A DNA stretch of 64,000 bases from Notospermus geniculatus (lineage: Eukaryota > Nemertea > Pilidiophora > Heteronemertea > Lineidae): NCBI GenBank assembly GCA_002633025.1, contig NMRB01000875.1:96716-160715 (forward strand). The letters are read 5' to 3'. The stretch's first letter is position 1; every line of letters begins with the position of its first letter. The notes under the pieces are model-generated. The model searched no databases. It saw only the letters and a program-made list of their open reading frames with translations, and was not told where the DNA came from. A program made the position numbers and the translations under genes. This document shows positions 44,417 to 55,894 of the stretch, piece after piece.

Positions 44417-45045
44417 ACCTAGTGTCCACTAGGGCGCGGACAAGACGCGGAACACAAATTTAGCAATTCCGCATTCATTCCACAACCTCTCCGCATATTG
44501 TTGAATGATTCCGTTCACTGTCTTTATCATTCCTAAGCAGTTCCCGGCATTTCCGCACGTTCGGGAGAGGGCGAAATTTCCGCATCAAAATTTTGATCGA
44601 GACCAAAATTTCGACGCGGAAATGAACTTCCCGACACCTTCGGCAACTTGTCTGCATTGTCGTGCGGACATCGTCAGGACATCCCGCCTTTCTGTAACAC
44701 TTCTGCAAACGCTCCTGAAAGTTTCTGCGGTGCGGGCAGCTTCGCGAAGGCAAGCAGAAGCCACGCGGNGCGGGCAGCTTCGCTAATGGGTGGCGTCCAC
44801 TAGAGCGCCGACAACATTAGGAAGGGTTCGGGAAGCAAATGTGTCATTTCGGCATTGCTTCCGCATCAAGTCCTATTGGTCGTTTTACCCTTTCCCGAAC
44901 GTGCAGAAATGCCGCGAACTGTTCCGGAATGATGAAGACAGTGAACGGAACCTTTCAAGAATATGCGGAGTGGTTGCCGAATGAATGCGGATTCACTAGA
45001 TTTGCATTCCGCGTCTTGTCCGCGCCCTAGTGGACGCTAGGTTTT
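44414..45045. mobile_element. Full-length MITE, ACCTAGCGTCCACTAGGGCG family
   Basis: AAACCTAGTGTCCACTAGGG at the left and its mirror at 45045. It is interrupted at 44769 by an N and overlaps the next foldback, indicating nesting or a misjoin. Confidence 0.78.
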
Positions 45046-45722
45046 AGGCAAGCAGAAGCCACGCGGACTGTTTCAGGAAAACGCGGAGCCGATGCAGATC
45101 AAAAAAAGCGAGTGCGCGAAGCCGTCAAGCCATTTGCGGACAAGACACGGAAAGGTCAACAGGTTGCGGCGTGGAGGAGTTTATGGCCGGTGTAACGTTT
45201 TTCAGTGTGGCCGTTTTTCCTAACTCCATGACGGCTAGCAGACATATGAGAAAAATCCAAAGTCGGAGCAGAATTTATAACCTTGAGAATTATTTCCTCA
45301 TATTAGAGAGTTTTCGCAAAGCCCCCGAAACGCCAACGCGAACGTCTATCCTTTTGTTCGGTGCTCTCTTCGTGGCATCGAACAATGGGTTTGACGTTCG
45401 CGTTGGCGTTTCGGGGGCTTTGCGAAAACTCCCTATTGTCCGCATATCTACCCGATTGTCCTAGTCCATGATTTTACTTCTCCTGGTGTGATCCTAGATG
45501 TGTCCGCGCTGTCCTGCTACGATCAGCAGCATTTCGTGCCCTTCACGATTGCTTCCAGGGACACTCCCAGGTATGTCTGCAGAGATTCGTAGTAATGTCC
45601 CAGGAAACGATGATTCGCACACTTTTTTTCGCGACTGACGCGGAAATGATGCCGAAATGGCATAATTTGCTTCCGCAACCCTTCCTAATCTTGTCGGCGC
45701 TCTAGTGGACGCCACCCATTAT
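44784..45722. mobile_element. Foldback element interleaved with 44414-45045
   Basis: TAATGGGTGGCGTCCACTAG at the left is mirrored at 45722, with CCGACAA and GGAAGGGTT in the arms. Contains the 124-bp MITE 45308-45431. Confidence 0.75.
45308..45431. mobile_element. 124-bp MITE, copy 3
   Basis: Almost identical to copy 1. It lies inside the interleaved foldbacks at 44414-45722. Confidence 0.85.
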
Positions 45723-46077
45723 CCATAGGCTCACAGGTGAACTAAAATTATTGTCATTTTACACAGCTATCTTATACAATAACACAAACCACAAACGTCA
45801 TTCACATCTCGCGAGATTTCTCGAGACGTACACATTAGAATGTTTTTAAACCTCTGTAACAAAGGTTTAGTGTCCTTCCTATAGCTGTGTAAAATTAATA
45901 TCTACCCTTTGGGTAGATAGTGCGTGGCGATTCGGTCTCAAATGTACACGAAATGTACAGGCGGTGTATTACTGTACTTAGCCCTCAAGTACCGTATACA
46001 ATAACACAAACCCGGTTTACCGGGTACTAAAGCTAGTCTATAATAAGTACATTATACTATAAAAAATACTTTAATAC

Positions 46078-46665
46078 CTGGTAATTGCGGTCTGCCATAT
46101 CTTTTATCTAAAATTCCTGTGAAGGCAGCAGGTTTAGCCATGGCGCCAACAAAAGCATGTTGATGTAGCGGCATGTTATGTCTCGACATATAGTGACCAA
46201 GAAAAAGTTCTTCAACATCATCCTTTTCACATGACTTTATGTACGAAGTCGTCTTTCTTAATGGACAGGTCAGCTTTTTGCCGTTCAAGTAAACAACAAC
46301 GACTGCATTATAAACATCCGTTTTTCTAAGTACTGTTATTATTATTTCGCTCCACCGTTGTTGTTCATGTACCTTAAGTGTCGGTGTTTCAAAGAACCCG
46401 ATGGACACTCTCGATGTTCTTATTGTCATTAATTCGACAAATATTTTCTCATCGTACCCGACGTAAAACACTTTACCGAAATAATTTTCCATCAATATAA
46501 TTCTACGACCAGTACGTAACCTTGCGTATATAATTATGGTTAGCACTTTTGACATATAATTAGTGAAGTCGACTGGTGGTAATTCAACGTGTGCAGTATG
46601 ATCAACAAATGAAAGTGCTTTTTCCGAAAAGCAGAGATTTCACAATTCGAACTTTTCCACGAAGT
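46078..46665 (-). pseudogene. LamG-like exon, copy B with +1 frameshift
   Basis: The exon boundaries match copy A. The extra base lies in the run at about 46619-46623 (five T's versus four on the plus strand). After the shift the frame is open to the donor, so damage, if real, is recent. Upstream flank 46666-47040 also matches 38784-38960, so the duplicated unit is larger than the exon. Confidence 0.68.
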
Positions 46666-47253
46666 CTGAAGTATGATCATGGTTATTGTCTTCACATTAA
46701 ATGACCACAGTATTGCTTCCCAATCCTGCGTTACACCTACCCGCGTTATGGGAGACCTCTATTGACGACTTGGTAAACCACGCATGCTACTACGTGCATT
46801 GTAGTGTAATCATACATTCTCCAACACTGGGGCGAAAGGCTTAACTACAGTATTGGAGAATGGTGTCGGTGGCGCCGGTTGTCGACAGAAAGTGGCAATA
46901 CCGTGGTCCTTTAATCATCACACAACTGTATGCAGAGGATTGTGTGGTTTACCTAGCCGAATGCGGGGAGCACCGATGTGTTGGCACTGGACACAGGACG
47001 GAAAACCATGATCAAGAGCTGCAGAGGACCCATCCTGAGAAATCAGGCGGTCTTAGTGCTCGCTTCCTTCGTCACTCCACACAAACCCCCGAGGATTCGC
47101 CGGAATCGCCATTCCAGCAAATGTTCATCCCCACCATCTCATCCCAAGTAGGCCGGTGATTGATACACATGAACTACGCAGGTTTGAACAAAGCTGACCC
47201 GGCAGGTCAACATGAAATACACTCCAGCGGTGTATCTGTTTCGCGAGGTGTAG

Positions 47254-48368
47254 CGGCATGGAGAAAATGCGGAATTCCACGGAATTCCGCTAGACATAAT
47301 TTGGTGGTCTGCAGTTTATACAGTACTATTAACTGGTGTGAAACTTGTCACGTGGATCATCCCCTCCCGTCCCATCCCCTTATCTCTTATCATATTGGCA
47401 CTAGCCTAGATACGAGCATGGAGGTATTATTGAGAAGGAGCGAGCACGGACCTCACATCAAACAGTACAATCATCGTTCCGCTGTTTGCTAAAGTGATTA
47501 GGGGGACAATAGGCTAATAACGCCGCACGATGGTCGGAAAAAGCCGATCTAATCTTCGGTAATTTCCGTGTGCAGTCAGCACTTCCCTTGTACAATGGTC
47601 AGAGTCCAAACAATAGAAGGGAACAATGGCAGTGGATGTTGCCTACGCACGAAAACTGAAAAATTCATCGTTTTCATTGCGTCAAAAACAGCACCTCGCA
47701 GCATCTCGCACTGAAACGACCACCCGTACATGTTACCTGCACTAATCATCTTTCAAAATATCAAAACGCAATCCTCTTCAAACTTTTCAGATGCGAAGAA
47801 TCTCACTATCATTATCATTATCATGTTCACCTTAAAACATAAATATCTTTATTGGAAATGGGTCTTTTTCGGTGATTTTTTCACTAAAACATAGCGGACA
47901 ATTAATCAAATTCAGTCACCCTCGAAATGGCCGGTTATCTAATTCCGAACGTGGAGAAAAACGCAAGAACATGTTTGGGGAAAAGCGATATGTATTATAG
48001 ATGGCGCTGCACTTTGAGAGTTGTGCGGAATTGATGATTGCCTTCAAGGAGCTCAGCGAGCGTACCGGACAATAGAAGGGAACAATGGCAAACAATGGGG
48101 GCGTGGAATTGTGGTCACAGTGATTAGGGCCGTGCTCGCTCCTTCTCAATAATACCTCCATGATACGAGGTAGCAAGGTGGTTGGGCTACAGAAACAATG
48201 CCGCTGTGGCCGCATTCCAACTGTTTTGCTTAATGGCCTTGTTATTTCATTATTATACCCTACATGTGTTAAGGCCAGTGTATAGTTTATTCCATTGTTA
48301 AAAGCTATAATTACAGTTTCGGATTCTTGGCGGATTTCCGTGGAATTCTGCGTTTTCTCCATGCCGGA
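47254..48368. mobile_element. Large foldback, ~1.1 kb
   Basis: CGGCATGGAGAAAATGCGGA at the left is mirrored at 48368. A second inverted pair (CATGGAGGTATTATTGAGAA at 47418 and its complement near 48160) lies inside. The 47916-48419 open frame runs through it and is not counted as a gene. Confidence 0.7.
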
Positions 48369-48679
48369 GGTGTAGCCTGATATACATTCTGTGCGATGAA
48401 TGTAGGATAGGCTCAACACTCAAATTAGGTTGAATCCAGCGGTGTCGGCTAGGTTTATCGTCGGAATAACCATGTCAGCTGCTTGGCTGTGAATATTACA
48501 AGGGCTATTTTACCTGTATACGTGTAACTGATCTCTAGTTATGTTGAGTTGGGGAAGTTCAGCACTGTCATGACTATGTTGTGCGTGACACTACGACACT
48601 ACGATATCTACGTGTAACGCCTGTCATCATAAGGTGACTCAGAATGACGTTCGCTGATTGGCCGCATTTTCTTCTGCGG

Positions 48680-49150
48680 TAGTCTGGTTCCCTGACCTGC
48701 TGTATGATGGCTCTGACTGATGGTGAGATACAGAGGTCAGGTAAACGCCGCCGTCAATACTGATCTAAAAATAGAACATTAGCCATGCGCTGACTATTAT
48801 GGGATATCGGGGTCCGGTGAACGAGTTGAACATTGTGTGTGAAAACTGTCAAAATGCCGGGTGTTCTGAATGTTTCTGAATGTTTAGGTGTACCAGTATC
48901 AGCTATGCCTCTGCATCGTCCTGTACAGGTATCGCAAGAGAAAAAATCCCGAAGTTGTAGGGTCAAAAGGCTGCACAATCGGCTTGATGTTCGATGTAGC
49001 GAAATCGTGTTACTGAGGCCGTTACTAAGTGACGTCAGGATCCTGACAATTTTAGATCACGTGATCAGTATAACGGTGGCGTTGACCTGACCTCTGTATC
49101 GCACCATCAGTCAGCGCCACCATACAGCACGTCAGGGAACCAGACTACTT
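48680..49150. mobile_element. Foldback element, ~470 bp
   Basis: AGTCTGGTTCCCTGACCTGC at the left is mirrored at 49150; the arms include CAGAGGTCAGGT. Confidence 0.72.
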
Positions 49151-49170
49151 CTGCAGCAACCAGTTCAGCC

Positions 49171-50488
49171 AGTGAGGGTTCGCAAATCTGACGAAATACG
49201 AAGTACGAAATACGGAATTGGACTTCATTTCCATGACGTAATGTATTTCGGGAAATGTTTGGTACCACAAATATCGCCTGCTGCAAGAGCGTCTTTTAGC
49301 GTATTACGTTAGACCGATAGAGTATACGATGTATATTAAACATTGAAATTTATCTTTCGTTTCCACTTCGTAGCTACATGTACGAAGTGGAAATTTAAAA
49401 ATTCAAGATATGCACCATAAGTCTCTCGGTCTAAAGGTAATGTATCACGACTTCATTGTTTACATTCAATGTTTGTAAACATCGATGTTTACGTTATGTT
49501 ATTTGGACTTTTGGAACATGCCAACCCACCAAATTGAATACTTCCGGTATCAAAAGCAAGATACAGAATAGCACAAAATTGACACACAAAATGATAATAA
49601 GCAAGAAGTCAATCTCCAGAATTTTCACGAATTTTCGACCCCAATCGGGGTCTTTTTCAAGTGGAACTTTACAATCTGAAACTCTAGAAAAGACTGCGCT
49701 GAAACCCGAATGTGGAACTAACCTGTGTAGACAGGATGGGTGAGCAATTAAGGAAAGAAAAGTGTTCAAGCACCGCGGATGGTTGCTGGACCTAATTAAG
49801 AGAGTAAATATTATCCTTTATCAAAAGAATTTCCAGAGGGGCATGCCTCCAATAAATTACTCATAAGACAAAGAAAGACTGGACATAAACAAACAAAATG
49901 TTAATAAACAATGATTTTCGTGGCCCGCGAAATTACCCGTGATACATTATCTTTAAATTATATCCTAACAGACGCGCTGGCAACAGGAACATTTGTGGTA
50001 CCGGTGTAAGGTCGATCAGTGTTCCCCGTATTTCTGTGTTTTTCTTATTGTTTCCCTCCTGAAGGATTAAGCGGCAACTAACCCAACAATAACCATTCTA
50101 GTTCGCGTCTATTGTTGGGGAACACTGAGCTACAGAAACACTCACCTATGTTACACTTGTACCAACCATCTCCAGAAATATACTCTAGATTCGTTCTTCT
50201 AAGGTTACATTACTGAACACCCATATGACCGCCTACACTATTGAATATGCATAGAAAAACAAAGAACTGTAACGCAAGACTCATTCATTGGTCAGTTATG
50301 TTGAACATGTGTTTGAATAGAATCAATAAATTCTTTGTATGGTCTAATTGTGGGCTGGCCTAAACCTACAGCTTGAATATCTGAAGTAACCTTAGAAGAA
50401 CGGATCTAGAGTAATATACTAGTAGGTCTCGGAAATAAATTTCCTATTTCCTACTACGTATTTCGTCAGATTTGCGAAACCTCACTAT
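49171..50488. mobile_element. Foldback MITE of the same family, split by nested insertions
   Basis: The left arm begins at 49171 and the right arm ends at 50488. Between them lie a GACCCC-core element (49600-49745), a stretch also found near 20745 (AATAACCATTCTAG) and a further foldback at 50179-50416. Confidence 0.72.
50179..50416. mobile_element. Foldback element, ~238 bp
   Basis: TATACTCTAGATTCGTTCTT and CTAAGGTTAC are mirrored at 50416. Confidence 0.7.
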
Positions 50489-50611
50489 TATAATTTGAAA
50501 TGACCCGTCTACGGGTTTGTGCTAGTCTCACTGACGGAACTCGAGGCCGAAGGGACAATTATAGTCCATAGACTGCAACGTCTGTGCGGGGGAGGGGGGG
50601 GGGGGGACTGT

Positions 50612-50797
50612 TCCGATGACGATAAAGGATAATACGTTACCAACGATGCCAACCGGTACAATGCAAAGCATCAGAGCAACGCCAAACACGAATTGTAATC
50701 TGCCATTAAAAGTGTCCAGGGTTCGGAGTGGATAAACACAATACCTGGCTCTGGCTGTGACGTTTTGATAATCCGCCGTCGTTAGTTTTATATCCAT
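50612..50797 (-). pseudogene. GPCR fragment (N-terminus and TM1)
   Basis: Encodes MDIKLTTADYQNVTARARYC through TM1 (GIVGNVLSFIVIGT) and then breaks off at a run of more than ten G's (about 50590). Its upstream flank 50800-51180 matches the flanks of the other copies, so it is the 5' end of a receptor gene truncated at the G-run. Confidence 0.8.
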
Positions 50798-51187
50798 CGT
50801 ATAGTCGAAGACTGCCTCCCGTCACCTCTTAAGGTGAATTTGTGTGCATGAATAGCCAGCTACCCGTATCTTTCCTCTTTGGTTCGCTGGTGTAGCTTAC
50901 CCGCAACGACTCAGGAATGTGGAGATATGTAGCGATGTTTGTCTGTGACCGCTCAACACACTTGACTTGTACGGAACCGAAATACATGTATTTAAAGACT
51001 GACTAACCACTTCCAACAACCCACTGACGTAATGCTATACCCTACATCAGAAAAGAATTTGACCCGTGTTCTCACCGTTGCTTGGATCGTCTTCAACGTG
51101 CAGTATATTATTACTGAAAAAAATATGGAGGACTCGAATTATTACTCGTTTGTTAGGGAATATTTTTCAATCTCTTGCAAGATAGAA

Positions 51188-51592
51188 TAGTGAGGTTTCG
51201 CAAATCATACGAACAACGAAGTACGAAACACGAAATTGGGCTTCATTTCCATGTAATGACGTACAGTAATGTATTTCAGGAGATGGTTGGTACCATAAAT
51301 GTCCCTGCTGCCAGTGCGTCTTTTAGCATATCATGTAAGACCAAAAGAGTTATGGTGCATCTTGAATTTTTAAATTTCCACTTCGTATCTACGAAGTGCA
51401 AACGAAAGATAAATTTCAAAGTTTAGTATACACCGTATAACTCTATCGGTCTAACGTCATACGCTAAAAGACGCACTTGCAGCAGGCGATATTTTGTGGT
51501 ACCAACCATCTCCTGAAATAAATTACGTCATGGAACTGCAGTCCAATTTCGTATTTCGTACTTTGTGTTTCGTCAGATTTGCGAAACCTCCC
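51188..51592. mobile_element. Foldback MITE, GTGAGGTTTCGCAAATC family
   Basis: Copy of 18308-18712 within the inverted duplication. Confidence 0.8.
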
Positions 51593-51849
51593 TTAATATC
51601 CACGAGAAAGTCGAAGACTGCCTCGCGACAAGGTGACACTACATTATGTATTTGTGTTGATAAATATGAATACATGTATGACCATGGATATGACCATGGA
51701 TATTATCAGTTGTCGTCTATCTTCGATTGATCGTTGCTTTCAGAATATTTAAAATTGTAAATTTTACCCGTAACAATGACGCAAAATGTTGAAATGTAAC
51801 ATGTGTTTTATCTACATGTACATGTATCATAAAAGACACGGACTGTGTC

Positions 51850-53051
51850 GTGATTGGCTCATCAGCAGTAGTATCGACCTACCAACAGAAAAAACCTCTC
51901 GCCCCGCCTCAAGTTGGCCGGAAACGAAAATCAAGTTGGTAGCTGATTCCGCCCCAATCGAAAGGAACCCTTCTCGATCTCCAAAAAATAGAGCACAAAA
52001 GGCGACACACAAAATGATACAAGCCTGGTGGCGTCAAGGTTCACGTAGTGAAGTTCGTGTCGAAAAAATATCAAAATTGAGGAGCATGGGGCACTTCATG
52101 TACCATTTAGAACTTCTCAACTTCCAATACCCGACAAGGCCCTAGGAAAGTTCATTGCTTTGCCACCAGAGAAGCAGAATCCAGGCAGTGCTATATCCAG
52201 GAGGCGATCGCAGTCGACGTACCGGTGTAGATTCTTCGTGCATTGTTCACTGAGCCACGTGGTGATGATCGACTCATTATTCACAGGGGCGGCAGGCTAG
52301 GCGTGTTGATTTTCAACTATAGGCCTTTCATAAGAGTTATCTACATTAAATAATTCATACATTCTCTCAAAAAGCGGCTAATTTATTGTAACCTTTATGC
52401 CACAAAATGTATCATTTTACGCAAACAGCAAATTCGTTTCTGGTGTTGATTTATACCTAAATCCTGAAACCCCTGCGCCTTCCAATAATAGGCTCGTCCT
52501 ACCTGTGTTATTCTGCCATGTATTGGATATCGTGAATGCACAGGGCATTAAACGCAATTTTTAGGTCAACTAACGAATATTATGGCCCCAGAAGAAATCC
52601 GAAGCAGCAAATGGATATTTACTTTTAACTTATTAAGGTTATTCACTAAAAGTTCATCTTTATCGAAGGTTATCCGATTTTATTGGTTTCCAATCTTCAG
52701 CCTCGCAATAGAAGTTTTCTGCGTGAGAGCGAAGCCCTGGTTATGGTAATGTGAATAACCGCGCGATCGAAGAGTGAATCGGGCAAAACCGGTATGAAAA
52801 TAATGGTCACTACGTGAACCAATAATGAAAGGAGTCGTTCTCCAACAATCTTGCAAAATTTCGACCCCACCGGGGTCTTCTTCGGGCTGGCACTTTCAAG
52901 TCGAGCTACCAGAAGTGTAATGAGCTGGATCCCAACATTACAAGTAAATCTGAAATAAAGAAACCCTGTGCAAACAGGAGGTGTGGAAAGTAATAGTTGA
53001 ATAGAAACAAAGCCCCATTGTTGAGTGCTGGGGCCAATTGCAAAGAGATGG
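51850..53051. other. Segment unique to the right copy of the inverted duplication
   Basis: No exon recognised. Holds a CACAAAATGATA word shared with the GACCCC elements near 52005 and a GACCCC-core at 52863-52877 (GACCCCACCGGGGTC). The open frame 51786-52145 lacks support. Confidence 0.4.
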
Positions 53052-53136
53052 CCTGTAAAACAGAAACAGAGTATGATTAGTACTCTATCAGAGTATGATT
53101 AGTACTATAAATCATACTCTGTTTCTGTTTTACAGG
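53052..53136. repeat. Strong hairpin CCTGTAAAACAGAAACAGAG
   Basis: The arms mirror each other over at least 28 bp, around a loop with duplicated GAGTATGATTAGTACT. Likely a small foldback element. Confidence 0.7.
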
Positions 53137-54241
53137 TTTTCTCTTATTATATTCGCAATCTCCAACGCAGAGGTCAGACGGTTTCACCTGGAGCATCATA
53201 AAATGCGGAACGACACTGCGGAGGAGCTTGCTGATTGGTCAGAGATCAGGATCCGCAAATGTGCGCAAGCCTCGCGCAGAGCAGCCGTTTTGCTCCGCAG
53301 TGTTGCTACACTATGACACCCCAGATTCTCAACAGCGGCCGAGAGACCCGCCCGAGACTGTGGAAATCCAAGATGGCGGGGGCTCGTCGAAACGAGAAGA
53401 CATACATGTAGACCTCCCGGTGTCTGTACCTACTCTAGGGTTCGGTTTTCTGTTTTGCTGTAAACTCCCAGACGCCTAAATCGGGCTAATGACTTTAAAT
53501 TGGGGGAACATTTCAATCGGCACTATGCTTCAATCGGCAAAAAACTCAGTAAAACGCTTGAATCGGGTATTTTTCTCATTTAGCGCCATCTAACGTCTAA
53601 ATCGGGGTAATGTGCATATGAATCGAGGAAAACAGGAAGCGTCATCTGAATGTGGCATATTGTATGATGTCGTAATCGAGAAACATATACATGTAAATCA
53701 GCAGAATGATATAACCGCCCACCCACCATATCGAAAGGGTCTCAAACCGTTGTTCAGAAGTGAGATACCGTATTTATAGGAAAGCTCTGGGGATGACTTG
53801 TTCCAGTGCCAATACGGTCTGTAACATTATCTGTCACTTTCAAGTCCATGCCAAAATCTACAAAGAAGTCATTTGAGGTCGTGAATTACGTGTTTTTCAA
53901 CTATATTTCTCTTTATGTTACATAAGTATACAAATTACAATTCTCTTTATGCACATTACAATCCTCTTTAAATACATGTAAAGGGGAAATAGGTTACATA
54001 CACTTGTAAATTTCACCAGCACATGTACATGTATATCCCGAATTTATCCTGTTACACAATAAAATAATTATTGATCTACATTGTCTATTCTTTGATTAAA
54101 CATTTGATATTTGTAAGCTTTTACAGCAATTACTATGTACAGTAGGCCTACCGGTATTTTTCCTTTAAGCCGCCGTCGCCACGATAGACTTAGGCAGGTT
54201 ATCCATGTACGCGTATTGGGTGTACATAGTCCGTTTAGGCT

Positions 54242-54367
54242 GCCTTTACAGAGAAGTATACGGTATACGAAAACGCCGGTTTACAATGGCTTCACGGTCG
54301 TGATTTCTCGGGAAGCCTTTGTTAACCGGCGTTTTCGTATACCGTATACTTCTGTGTAATGGAAGCC
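54242..54367. mobile_element. 126-bp MITE with 8-bp direct repeats
   Basis: TTTAGGCT at 54234-54241 and again at 54368-54375 flanks arms containing AGAAGTATACGGTATACGAA and AACGCCGG. An 8-bp target duplication is the hAT pattern. Confidence 0.72.
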
Positions 54368-54459
54368 TTTAGGCTTCCCTTAATGTTTGCCACTCGTCTG
54401 AACCGGCTGTTAGGAAACAACTACAAGTTTCCACTGGGGCGTCAGCATCAACCTGATAC

Positions 54460-55509
54460 CTACTGCGTTCGAAAATACCGAACTGAGAAAAAACGTTTCA
54501 CTGTTGTGCGAAATCGCTTCCCCGTCGCACAGTAAATGAAAAAGTTGACAAAACAGTTAAAAAAACCAAGGAAGTAAAAAATGACCATGCTGGTATCGAG
54601 TACATTCATGTCAACATAAACGTCCGCCGAATAGAAATGGAGAAGAAACGGAATTTCCCAAAGTGGACCCGGTGTCTCCAAAACGATGAAGACAATGACA
54701 ACAGCCAACACTCTTCTGGTCACAGCCATCGTGCTCTGGTCGTGACTGCCAGACCCCTGACACGACCGAACTTTCTTCGCCTGACGAAGTGCGATTGTTA
54801 TGGAACCAGTAAAGATGCAAAGAATGATGATCGGTATGTATGAATTAATGAGTATGTGGAGGATACTGGTGTATATTATAAGAAAGTAGGGGTCGCCATA
54901 AAGCCACGTACGTACTGCCTTGGGGCGGCTCGTTCCTGAACAAGGATCAAACTCGTAGATAACAGTCTCACGAAAAAAAAGTGGAAATCGATAAAAGAAC
55001 GAGATGACAAAAGTTGCTACCGATATCTTGTAGGCGTTCCTTTTGGTGCAAACAGAAGATGCACGAAGAGGTTTACAAACTGCGATGTATCTCTCGAAGG
55101 TGATGCAAACGATGACCCAGATTGAACTCGTCTTGAAGAACCACTGAAGTGCGTTCAAATAAGGAAAAATCAACTGCTGGAATTCCTTTAAATAGACCAT
55201 CGCACCGGAGTATTCGTATAATCCTGGCGCTGGCGTCATAAAGAAATGGGTGGCAAGAACCAAGCTGTCCGCTACAGCTAAAGCGCGGAGTAACACGGAC
55301 GTTGATGTAAACGGCTTCTCTGTTCCGATGACGATAAAGGATAATACGTTACCAACGATGCCAACCGGTACAATGCAAAGCATCAGAGCAACGCCAAACA
55401 CGAATTGTAATATGCCATTCAAATTGTCCAGGGTTCGGAGTGGATAAACACAATACCTGGCTCTGGCTGTGACGTTTTGATAATCCTCCGTCGTTAGTTT
55501 TATATCCAT
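54460..55509 (-). CDS. FMRFamide-receptor-like peptide GPCR, intact single-exon copy
   Basis: A 349-residue intronless class A seven-helix receptor. Landmarks: N-glycosylation site NVT at residues 12-14; TM1 Asn54 (G-N-V); TM2 Asp81 (LAVAD); ERY at 139-141 after TM3; Pro225 in TM5; Pro280 in TM6 (LETP in place of CWxP); TM7 VNFFIYC with Phe323 replacing the usual NPxxY proline. TM4 has no tryptophan and reads ISFFYRFPLFFRE, resembling the FMRFamide-receptor pattern (S-x-L-Y-N-x-P-R-F-F-E). No cysteine is seen at the usual extracellular end of TM3. By family it would be a plasma-membrane G-protein-coupled receptor for a neuropeptide, ligand unknown. The only complete member of at least six copies or fragments here. 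Confidence 0.92.
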   Translation of the reverse strand: MDIKLTTEDYQNVTARARYCVYPLRTLDNLNGILQFVFGVALMLCIVPVGIVGNVLSFIVIGTEKPFTSTSVLLRALAVADSLVLATHFFMTPAPGLYEYSGAMVYLKEFQQLIFPYLNALQWFFKTSSIWVIVCITFERYIAVCKPLRASSVCTKRNAYKISVATFVISFFYRFPLFFRETVIYEFDPCSGTSRPKAVRTWLYGDPYFLIIYTSILHILINSYIPIIILCIFTGSITIALRQAKKVRSCQGSGSHDQSTMAVTRRVLAVVIVFIVLETPGPLWEIPFLLHFYSADVYVDMNVLDTSMVIFYFLGFFNCFVNFFIYCATGKRFRTTVKRFFSVRYFRTQ

Positions 55510-55612
55510 CGTATGTATAGTCGAAGACTGCCTCCCGTCACCTCTTAAGGTGAATTTGTGTGCATGAATAGCCAGCTACCCGTACCTTTCCTCTTTGGTT
55601 CGCTGGTGTTGC

Positions 55613-55893
55613 TTAAACCTAGCGTCCACTAGGGCGCGGACAAGACGCGGAACGCAAATTTAGCAATTCCGCATTCATTCCGCAACCTCTCCGCATATTC
55701 TTGAAAGATTCCGTTCACTGTCTTTATCATTCCTAAGCAGTCCCCGGCATTTCCGCACGTTCGGGAGAGGGCGAAATTTCCGCATCCAAATTTTGATCGA
55801 GACCAAAATTTCGACGCGGAAATGTACTTCCCGACACCTTCGGCAACTTGTCTGCATTGTCGTGCGGACATCGTCAGGACATCCCGCCTTTCT
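55613..55893. mobile_element. Truncated MITE, TTAA-ACCTAGCGTCCACTAGG family
   Basis: Starts TTAA-ACCTAGCGTCCACTAGGG and is cut at the N at 55894, next to the truncated GPCR fragment. Confidence 0.78.
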
Positions 55894-55894
55894 N

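Larger units (their letters stand above)
43130..46665 (-). pseudogene. LamG-like protein gene, copy B (frameshifted)
   Basis: The LamG-like exon recurs at 46078-46665 with the same CTTCAG acceptor but a GT donor. It is 588 bp rather than 587: a T-run near 46619-46623 has one extra base compared with copy A and shifts the frame within the first 20 codons. The rest of the domain is open and similar (RWSEIIITVLRK, VVVVYLNGKKLTC, EELFLGHYMSR). A downstream exon at 43130-43353, beginning DDDLILYYLHKNGEGFWHYI and ending at a TAA, joins in the right phase (CCA-G plus AT). This is either a pseudogene or a one-base sequencing error. No signal-peptide exon was found upstream. Confidence 0.6.
50610..54170. 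repeat. Inverted segmental duplication, right copy
   Basis: Counterpart of 17200-19290, on the opposite strand. The inserted 51850-53330 segment contains a GACCCC-core element (52863) and the perfect hairpin at 53052-53136. Confidence 0.78.

Noticed and set aside
47916-48419. 167-codon open frame on the minus strand
   Set aside because: It runs through a large foldback element, shares words with the inverted partner arm, has no splice context and matches no domain.
50585-50605. Run of G's as a G-quadruplex regulatory site
   Set aside because: It coincides with the breakpoint of a truncated GPCR copy and is more likely a low-quality or slippage junction than a functional element.
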